Shown: piece by piece, positions 60,401 through 64,000 of the stretch
How the letters are laid out: the number at the start of each line of letters is the position of its first letter
Position numbering within the stretch: the stretch's first letter is position 1
NCBI GenBank assembly: GCA_017591395.1
Contig: WEDG01001071.1
Span: 186,001 to 250,000 of the forward strand
Length of the DNA stretch: 64,000 nucleotides
Direction of reading: 5' to 3'
From: Schistocephalus solidus
Taxonomy: Eukaryota > Platyhelminthes > Cestoda > Diphyllobothriidea > Diphyllobothriidae
Notes under the pieces: model-generated
Seen by the model: the letters and a program-made list of their open reading frames with translations, nothing else
Told to the model about the DNA's origin: nothing
Databases searched by the model: none
Program-made: the position numbers and the translations under genes

Positions 60401-62213
60401 TCTCCCAAAAGAATGATCCTTTACAAACTTGGTGCCTGTCTACTGCCCAAATGGATCATCAGCTTTAATTTGAGAAGTCGACCAGTGAGACGGGCAGTGA
60501 CATGCAAACAGCATGTGAAAGACAGAACAGCAGAAACCTCTGATCATCCTCTGCACTGATAAGAATACACAGGTTTCAATATGGACAACAAACGGCAAAA
60601 AAACGAGGCTTTACAATATAAAAGAGGAGAGAGATGTTCACCTTTCCGTCTTCTGTACTTTTTATATTTTAGGGCTAGATTTACCCTACACGAATAATTT
60701 TAATCGTCTAAACACATGCTTTTGGCAGTCGGGTGGGGAAGTTTATAACCTTGCGCTAGTTCTTGTGTCATATAATATAAATGAGACGATCGAACTGCCA
60801 CTGAAAGACAAAAAAGAAGGAAAAAGGAGGGGAATTGCTGCCGCTTATACGAACTCTGTGACCACAGTCATCAGGCATTCCCGGCAGTGTCTCAGATGAT
60901 CTTCCTTAACTTTCAAAGTGGGAAGAAGTAACTTTTGGGTTGAACTTGTCAAACAGGCCATCCGGTTCAAAGGCATGTCATACTTTTTTCAAATATTTTC
61001 TCGCAAATGGATTTCGACGGAAGAAAGGTTGCTTATTCATTCTATTTTTCCACCGTTTCAGGTTCGTCCGTTTTATGGAACCTTCAAGGGAGAGGTTGCA
61101 ATTGCGAAAGTGGTGGTGCAAATCGCTACTTTGTTCAGCCACCCTATTTTGAAGATGGTACTGCGCGGGCCACGCTGACGCTGCCCTCCAGCATAGGTAA
61201 AGAAACAAGCACCCCACAGGAGTAAATACTTTCACACACACACACACACATAATGATAGCAGTTGGCTGCTTTTGCATGTGCCCTAGGGGTATTTGGAAC
61301 ATAAACACGGGTTAGAAAAAGTTTTTGTTTCCTTAAGCAGGTTGGGGAAAGAGAGATGAATACCTTCACGGGAAGTGATTACACGAAATGACGGTCGTAC
61401 TTAGACTAGTTGCGAAGATGGTTATATTAGTTTGGCAAATGTGATCTGCGACAGGGAATTAAATTTTGAGCTTAAAACAGAAAAATAAACAGCTAAAACT
61501 TCGTATAAAGTTTGTGTTCTACCTTGTGCGGATGTAACTTACGTTTTTATATACTGACCTTTCATTTAACCTGGTAGTTAGTCGAACCTTTTTAGATTTG
61601 TATTTATTAAGTTGGATGTGATCTTCTTGCAGCTCCTTTAAATTGCCACTATAATACAGGGGTGAGGATGAGCTGGTCGGTAGTTGGACATGACCCCCTC
61701 TTTATCTGAATTTGCAAGCAAATAATAGTTCAAGTATCATACACGTTTTGCATTACTGTTCCAGTATCACAATACTTTGGCCCAAGTGTCAAGGAGACGT
61801 CCATCTTCCATCTCCTGTGGTATCCGTATGTGTGCATTGAAACCCAAAACGTTAAGGTGGAGGTCCCAATGAAACCAGCGCAAAACAATGTCTATGTGAG
61901 TCTTTGTTAAATTTTGGGGTCTTGAGACCAAGGCTACGATGAAAAAGAACTTGCTTTCTTTGATTGGCAATCTTCCATTTAATTCCGTTATTTTATCACG
62001 TCTTCCTTGGTTGTTCTCAGAAAGCTTCTCTGGCAAACTTCGTGTTGACCAATCTGCGTTTGCAGTGTCACTACAAGCTGCGCATTCAGTTGGCTGAGGA
62101 GGGGCTTTCAACCGCACATCAAAAGAGAGTCCTGGAACTCTGCTTCTGTACCCCTTCGTGCAAGGAAGTGCCTGTAAAGTCTGGTACGCCTCCAAAGAAC
62201 TGCTCATTTGCGG
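35452..62213 (+). CDS. ANOS1: Anosmin-1 (Kallmann syndrome protein) orthologue, ten coding exons, 3' end not found
   Basis: Anosmin-1 is a secreted, heparan-sulfate-binding matrix protein that modulates FGF receptor signalling, axon branching and cell migration. Coding exons: 35452-35592, 53387-53455, 53691-54030, 55446-55789, 55862-56119, 56419-56556, 58848-59007, 61062-61196, 61765-61895, 62021-62213; phases agree at every join, giving at least 636 residues. Order: signal peptide, Cys-rich box, WAP domain with eight Cys (C115 to C175), then three FnIII domains (about 184-315, 316-470, 500-615). The order and short stretches such as [13 protein letters not shown] and PPYFEDG track vertebrate anosmin-1 as I remember it. 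The vertebrate protein has a fourth FnIII repeat, which I cannot find before the window ends. The exon model is my own; transcripts were not available. Confidence 0.88.
36313..36557 (+). mobile_element. Near full-length tRNA-derived SINE
   Basis: Best copy in the window, about 245 bp: A box TGGCGCAGTGGGCAGAGC, B box GAGTTCGAGGC, body GGGGTTGGGTATGGCTGG and GACGGCTAATAAGACAG, tail CTTGTCTTTGTC, and 3' end GCACAACGGGACGAGTGAGTT followed by (TA)n. It lies in anosmin-1 intron 1, 0.7 kb from exon 1. Confidence 0.85.
36558..36598. repeat. (TA)n microsatellite after a SINE
   Basis: About 40 bp of TA immediately after the 3' end of the SINE at 36313-36557. Confidence 0.95.
40290..41030 (+). mobile_element. 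Penelope-like element, C-terminal and 3' end
   Basis: Starts in the region after the GIY-YIG nuclease ([19 protein letters not shown], cognate to [17 protein letters not shown] at 59.7 kb), then a non-coding 3' part with ACAGCGGTGATGAAATCAC and TTTAAATA, and ends with a hammerhead-like motif and GCCGATAAATT. It lies in anosmin-1 intron 1. A stop follows PKILAES, so it is not functional. Confidence 0.8.
40810..40860 (+). ncRNA. Decayed PLE hammerhead-like motif
   Basis: CTGATGG (last A lost), stem II GGGTTC/GAATCC intact with loop GAGCGA, AAAAC for GAAAC, and ATC as triplet. Confidence 0.45.
41052..41342 (+). CDS. Unassigned open frame, 96 codons
   Basis: This frame has a protein-like composition (acidic, with an alternating hydrophobic stretch [20 protein letters not shown]), but I do not recognise it. 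It sits in anosmin-1 intron 1 just after a PLE end, with no splice or homology support. It could be an exon, a retroelement fragment or chance. Confidence 0.12.
   Translation: MSVHLKQVLNLVMNYDEREVFKKSFYLRKVLEFTEEDMVFTGREIFCVPLEFFLRIIGSAFYQNFLMISLIDELIDDFKEDSDNKSNGSHLEERAQ
42341..42418. repeat. (TA)n microsatellite
   Basis: About 78 bp of uninterrupted TA in anosmin-1 intron 1. Confidence 0.97.
44297..44440 (+). mobile_element. Degenerate SINE copy
   Basis: CAACCGACAGGAAATGGGCCC and AAGCCAGATTCGGCCATTTCATCC match the start and body of the family; the middle is diverged. Confidence 0.5.
44695..44915. repeat. Degenerate telomere-like array, complementary strand
   Basis: CCCTAA/CTAACC/CTTAACC-type units on the + strand, i.e. 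TTAGGG-like on the - strand. Confidence 0.72.
45860..45995 (-). mobile_element. Degenerate SINE copy
   Basis: CACCCAGTCATAACTAACCC, AACCATTGAGCTAGGGGCTC and CCTGTCGGGTTCAATTGGG correspond to the complement of body, A box and 5' end. Confidence 0.6.
47540..47645 (-). mobile_element. Short Penelope-like 3' end
   Basis: The - strand reads CTGATGATGAATTCG...GGAATCCCAAACGTCAGGCGAATAAA; only the hammerhead-like motif and tail are left. The core is CTGATGA with GTC intact, but GAAAC has become CAAAC. Confidence 0.7.
48553..50900 (-). mobile_element. 5'-truncated copy of the zinc-finger LINE
   Basis: Same family and orientation as the 20.99-26.38 kb copy, lying in anosmin-1 intron 1. It keeps the 3' UTR (48553-49400), the zinc-finger region and the last part of the RT polyprotein; similarity stops near 50900 within the segment [14 protein letters not shown]. 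5' truncation is the usual outcome of incomplete target-primed reverse transcription. I could not identify a target-site duplication. Confidence 0.88.
49430..50896 (-). pseudogene. LINE C-terminal RT and zinc-finger remnant
   Basis: Recognisable pieces: [34 protein letters not shown] and [21 protein letters not shown], then [16 protein letters not shown], where ligand positions are mutated (C to Y, H to L). Several frameshifts separate them. At 50630 this copy has four A where the other copy has five, which shows the frameshift near 22925 is private to that copy. Confidence 0.85.
52375..52530. repeat. Degenerate telomere-like array
   Basis: GGGTTAGGGCTAGGGTT at the start, decaying to GGTTAAG and TTAGTG units. 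It contains the best hexamers of the telomere-like blocks here. Confidence 0.75.
53387..53455 (+). CDS. ANOS1: Anosmin-1 exon 2: Cys-rich box core
   Basis: Twenty-three codons follow a good acceptor (CTTTCTCCTTTGTAG). They contain C48, C52, C62 and C66 in the spacing CLEVC...CDESC, matching the second half of the anosmin Cys-rich box. The donor chosen is GTATGT at 53456 (phase 0); a weaker GT lies 3 nt earlier. The two cysteines that precede CLEPC in the vertebrate protein are absent from exons 1 and 2. Confidence 0.82.
53691..54030 (+). CDS. ANOS1: Anosmin-1 exon 3: end of Cys-rich box and WAP domain
   Basis: An in-frame TAG just before the exon is the acceptor itself (GGATTTTAG), fixing the start at 53691. 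C89 and C93 close the Cys-rich box. The WAP (four-disulfide core) domain follows, with C115, C125, C129, C135, the CC pair C143-C144, C149 and C175; the diagnostic D-x-D-C (DADC) precedes the CC pair. The loop between the last two cysteines is 25 residues of Gly/Ala-rich sequence instead of the usual three or so. The exon ends GAAG followed by GTATGC, phase 1. Confidence 0.88.
54995..55255. mobile_element. SINE copies in both orientations
   Basis: 54995-55130 is a - strand copy (CATACCCAATCCCAGG, GAGGTTCGAACCCCC, CATGAAGCCCCGGAC). 55165-55255 is a + strand body and tail (TGGGCTGATGACGGC, ATAAGCCAGAATTGGTC). They lie in the anosmin-1 intron between exons 3 and 4. Confidence 0.7.
55446..55789 (+). 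CDS. ANOS1: Anosmin-1 exon 4: most of FnIII domain 1
   Basis: The acceptor TTGTTGTACTATAG is joined in phase 1 so that the split codon reads Gly, giving GVPPIPGP at the WAP-FnIII junction. The exon codes for strands A to C' of FnIII-1, including YQLELDW (strand B Trp) and SEWRSLVW. It ends with TGG and the strong donor GTAAGT, phase 0. An intron of only 72 nt separates it from exon 5. Confidence 0.88.
55862..56119 (+). CDS. ANOS1: Anosmin-1 exon 5: end of FnIII-1, start of FnIII-2
   Basis: Acceptor CTCATCTTCAG. The first part, [15 protein letters not shown], is the E-F strand signature of FnIII-1 and matches the vertebrate motif WYQFRVAA. A Pro/Ser-rich linker leads to FnIII-2 strands A-C, with KIKWEEP as strand B. 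The exon ends CGG followed by GTTCGT, phase 0. Confidence 0.88.
56419..56556 (+). CDS. ANOS1: Anosmin-1 exon 6: FnIII-2 C-C' strands and long loop
   Basis: A clear acceptor (CCTTTCTTTGGCAG) opens phase 0 with VFKNAEL, continuing strand C. A His- and Cys-containing loop follows ([11 protein letters not shown], three Cys in all). The donor is uncertain: GTTAAG at 56557 keeps phase 0 and gives ...FNWLN, which joins exon 7 in frame; GTCAGC at 56533 or GTAAAT at 56510 would leave phase 1 and need another exon. I chose the phase-0 donor. Confidence 0.68.
56880..57055 (-). mobile_element. SINE copy
   Basis: Complement of the family: AAAGGAGACTGGGATGGTC, CAGTCATACCCTACCCC, GAGGCTCGAACCCTCG and GCACCACGGACTCG. 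It lies in anosmin-1 intron 6. Confidence 0.75.
57744..57778. repeat. (CT)n tract in anosmin-1 intron 6
   Basis: CTCTCTCTC tract with one interruption, upstream of the candidate cassette exon acceptor. Confidence 0.9.
57820..57894 (+). CDS. Candidate cassette exon within anosmin-1 intron 6
   Basis: A pyrimidine-rich acceptor (CTCTTTCTACCTGTAG) opens 25 codons that stay open in phase 0 and end at AAG followed by GCAAGT, a consensus GC-AG donor. The peptide [20 protein letters not shown] looks like an FnIII B-C hairpin (Trp then Tyr). Both ends are phase 0, so it could be included or skipped between exons 6 and 7. FnIII-2 already has a B-C hairpin, so inclusion would be odd. Low confidence without transcripts. 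Confidence 0.25.
58848..59007 (+). CDS. ANOS1: Anosmin-1 exon 7: FnIII-2 E-G strands
   Basis: Acceptor TTTGCTTCCTGCAG. Codes for [20 protein letters not shown], a textbook FnIII E-F region with the conserved L-x-P-x-T-x-Y, then strand G and a linker ending HGSPG. It ends CCGG followed by GTAAGT, phase 1. Confidence 0.88.
59220..59850 (-). mobile_element. Penelope-like element, C-terminal and 3' end
   Basis: On the - strand: [12 protein letters not shown] and [17 protein letters not shown] (end of nuclease region), then the 3' part and a hammerhead-like end at 59266-59314 (CTCGAATTATGCGTTCG...GAATCC). It lies in the anosmin-1 intron between exons 7 and 8. Confidence 0.78.
61062..61196 (+). 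CDS. ANOS1: Anosmin-1 exon 8: linker and start of FnIII-3
   Basis: Acceptor TTTCCACCGTTTCAG, phase 1. The linker has a Cys pair (GCNCESGG). The end of the exon, [15 protein letters not shown], matches the start of vertebrate FnIII-3 (APFYQDGQLQV as I recall it). It ends ATAG followed by GTAAAG, phase 1. Confidence 0.82.
61233..61250. repeat. (CA)n tract
   Basis: About nine CA repeats in the intron after exon 8. Confidence 0.9.
61765..61895 (+). CDS. ANOS1: Anosmin-1 exon 9: FnIII-3 B-C strands
   Basis: Acceptor CATTACTGTTCCAG, phase 1. Contains [16 protein letters not shown], comparable to RYHVRWFPEACAHN in the vertebrate third FnIII repeat, including the Cys after the aromatic-Pro pair. 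It ends TAT followed by GTGAGT, phase 0. Confidence 0.82.
62021..62213 (+). CDS. ANOS1: Anosmin-1 exon 10: end of FnIII-3 and Cys-rich linker
   Basis: Acceptor CCTTGGTTGTTCTCAG, phase 0. [18 protein letters not shown] is the E-F region and lines up with ILQDLSFSCKYKVTVQ of vertebrate anosmin-1, including the buried Cys. CFCTPSC and KNCSF follow in the linker towards repeat four. It ends GCGG followed by GTAAGC, phase 1, so at least one further exon must exist. I found no convincing continuation before 64000. Confidence 0.86.
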
Positions 62214-62299
62214 GTAAGCAACTTATTTATATGTTTATACAAAGAGTTTACTCACAAAGGCAAAAGCGACCGGATTACAATTTCTTACTTGTTTAAAGT

Positions 62300-62428
62300 C
62301 GTTAGCTAGTCGTACCCGTTCCAGGTTTTGGATAACCTGATATTCGAAATCGGAATCTTTATCTACGGGTGCTACCAAACCATGGACCGGTTGTCATGGC
62401 GGTTGCGATTGGGAATATAAATAATCGT
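62300..62428 (-). mobile_element. Degenerate SINE copy
   Basis: CCAGGTTTTGGATAACCTG, ATATTCGAAATCGG and CAAACCATGGACCGG, then CGGTTGCGATTGGGAA as the family 5' flank complement. Confidence 0.55.
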
Positions 62429-62522
62429 GTGTGAGTCATTCATCAACCAAGATATGGAAACCTCGCCCCCTCTTTAAGCGTCGAAGCTCAGTCTAGAATC
62501 CTTCTGTTGCATAGCTACTGTT

Positions 62523-62602
62523 CTGCTTTCGATAACGTATCTTCAGGTCAGTACAGTTATAGGGAAACGTTGGAACGAAGTCGAAATTTAAAACATGAAA
62601 TC
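62523..62602 (+). repeat. 80-bp inverted repeat, left arm
   Basis: CTGCTTTCGATAACGTATC ... AAACATGAAATC. Its reverse complement occurs at 63011-63090 with only a few mismatches; the loop between arms is about 408 bp. Confidence 0.92.
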
Positions 62603-62859
62603 GATAATGTTCATCCGTTTGGGTGGGTTATCTGAGAGGTGGGCATAGGGGAAGGATGATAAGAAACGGTGTGATAGGCGGCAGTGGGTGTTTGGTAGAG
62701 CCGTTCTAAAGGAAGGGAGAAGACAGAGATGGCGCCGGGGAATTCATGCAGTTAAGTAGCCGTTGGCCAAGCTAAGCTCGGAGCTTGTACGAGGTTCTTT
62801 TGTGTGCACAAGACCGGCTTCTTCAACCTAATGGCAGTCGCTTTTGTTGCTGCTAGTAG

Positions 62860-63110
62860 ACGTTGACCCAGTGGCTAGGGGTAGTTTGGTGGGACCTGAT
62901 AAATTACGCGGAAAGCTTCGCTAAGGGTCCACACTATGCCCGGTGTCAACAAGGTGTGCAAGGATGGTGCTTTTTATGCTCTTGACTTCCCCTTTGCTCA
63001 GCCATGCTGGGATTTCATGTTTTAAATTTCTACTACGTTCCAACGTTTCCCTATGACTGTACTGACCTGAAGATACGGTATCGAAAGCAGCGCGTGTGCT
63101 CGCCAAGTCG
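62860..63110 (-). mobile_element. Fragment of a second PLE-like nuclease region
   Basis: The - strand frame contains TILAHLVDTGHSVDP followed by SEAFRVI, the His-containing end of a GIY-YIG-type region as found after H-x-x-x-T-G-H in retroelement nucleases. It differs from the PLEs above. The upstream part coincides with the right arm of the 80-bp inverted repeat. Confidence 0.45.
63011..63090 (-). repeat. 80-bp inverted repeat, right arm
   Basis: GATTTCATGTTTTAAATTTC ... GGTATCGAAAGCAG, the inverted partner of 62523-62602. Confidence 0.92.
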
Positions 63111-63834
63111 TCTTTAAACTCTAAGTATTACAGGATGACTGTGTCCCGCAGTCTGATCGGCGAAAGACCCTATGTTGAATGGACTAAGCCTTTTGGAAAA
63201 TTTAAAAATTTTATTACTTGAATTTTCAACGCTGGTTCCCCAGGCTGGTGTCAGACGTACAGTGAGTGTGCAAAAGTCAAAATTTAAAACAAATCGATAC
63301 TGCTTTGTCACTCCTGTCAATGGGTCGATGTTGTAGGCTGACATAATCTTCTGATTGGCTTTTACATTTTTTCATTTTCTTTGGAGAGGAGCGTATATGG
63401 TATCTAATCTGATGTACTGATTAATGCATGAATCATCAGAGTGGATGGCTTCCAGAAATTCTCGGCATTTCTTATATGGGCCACTGAGTCATTTTCTTTG
63501 TATCGCGTCATGGAGCTCCCCTCGCGACATGCGGTGATCGATAAGTTCGATAAAGTCGTGTGTGAGGCTTAGTAAATACTCTGTCCTTCTTGGAGGAGAG
63601 ACCTGCTCGTTCCCTCTCGCATTTGAGCTGTGGCTTGGAGTCCTCCTGGGCGGTTAAGTGTCAACAAACAACCAACAGTCGGATAGCATTATCGCCAGTC
63701 AACCTCCGGCAAAATTTTAAACCTGTCTTCCTTTCTGTAATCCAGACCACCCCCTTGAATTTCTATAAAGCCCTCGTAGCCAAGGTAGGATATAACCTTT
63801 ATTAAATTGGCAAGGCTTTAGGAGGAAGGATCAG

Positions 63835-63960
63835 TTAGACCTGAAATTGGATCTCGGGTCTCCTCGGTCTACAATTTTTATACAGCCAGCCGATAGCGTA
63901 ACTTAAACCGAAAATGATCATTTCATTCTCCCTGCTCTTTGTCGGAAACGGTCAACAATG
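63835..63960 (+). mobile_element. Degenerate SINE copy
   Basis: GGATCTCGGGTCTCC, then ATACAGCCAGCCGATAGC, ATGATCATTTCATTCTCC and CTCTTTGTCGG follow the order of the SINE body and tail. Confidence 0.45.
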
Positions 63961-64000
63961 GTCGCCTTGTTTTACTGAAAGCGATTTTTACTCTCACATA

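Larger units (their letters stand above)
62214..64000 (+). other. Probable anosmin-1 intron 10, open at window end
   Basis: Begins GTAAGC. Contains SINE and PLE remnants and the 80-bp inverted repeat. A good acceptor lies at about 63744 (TTCTGTAATCCAG), but translation in the required phase meets a stop after seven codons, so I do not call an exon. Confidence 0.5.

Noticed and set aside
63745..63784. Exon 11 of anosmin-1 (acceptor TGTAATCCAG, donor GTAGGA)
   Set aside because: In the phase left by exon 10 the segment meets a stop; only a different phase is open, which would require another unseen exon.

Overview
The window is eukaryotic. Long introns with GT-AG borders, several classes of retroelement, microsatellites and the absence of compact operons rule out a prokaryote. 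The retroelement set (Penelope-like elements with a GIY-YIG tail, an RTE-like LINE with a zinc-finger tail that I recall as abundant in diphyllobothriidean tapeworms, and a tRNA-derived SINE) points to a flatworm, most likely a Spirometra/Dibothriocephalus/Schistocephalus-type tapeworm. That placement is inference from recalled families, not a database result.

Layout. 1-20 kb: repeat-rich intergenic DNA with SINE copies, Penelope-like (PLE) fragments at 2.5, 3.7-5.3 and 16 kb, a 1.5-kb repeat present twice (0.87-2.36 and 18.0-19.5 kb), a 350-bp direct repeat (9.57 and 11.25 kb), telomere-like degenerate arrays and solo 3' tails of the LINE. 20.2-31.0 kb: a 232-bp tandem satellite with 23 copies of a core. 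Each unit carries, on the + strand, what reads as a type I hammerhead ribozyme with a loopless palindromic stem III, so the array resembles the 'retrozymes' described in metazoans. A full-length 5.4-kb LINE sits inside the array on the - strand, flanked by a 12-bp target-site duplication; removing the element plus one duplication restores the 232-bp period exactly. 31-35 kb: a solo LINE tail and unassigned DNA.

35.45-62.2 kb: the one recognisable host gene, an anosmin-1 (KAL1/ANOS1) orthologue on the + strand. Ten coding exons join in compatible phases: signal peptide and Cys-rich start, Cys-rich box, WAP domain and three fibronectin type III domains; the 3' end is not seen and probably lies beyond the window. 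Intron 1 is 17.8 kb and holds a PLE remnant, a 5'-truncated LINE copy, SINEs, long (TA)n tracts and telomere-like DNA. 62.2-64 kb: probable next intron, with an 80-bp inverted repeat and SINE/PLE remnants.

Theme. Two ribozyme-bearing repeat types coexist: PLE ends with mostly decayed hammerhead motifs, and the satellite whose hammerhead is intact in 22 of 23 units. A plausible reading is that the satellite is a non-autonomous circular-RNA-type element depending on PLE machinery. The hammerhead fold is read from sequence; activity and dependence are inference.
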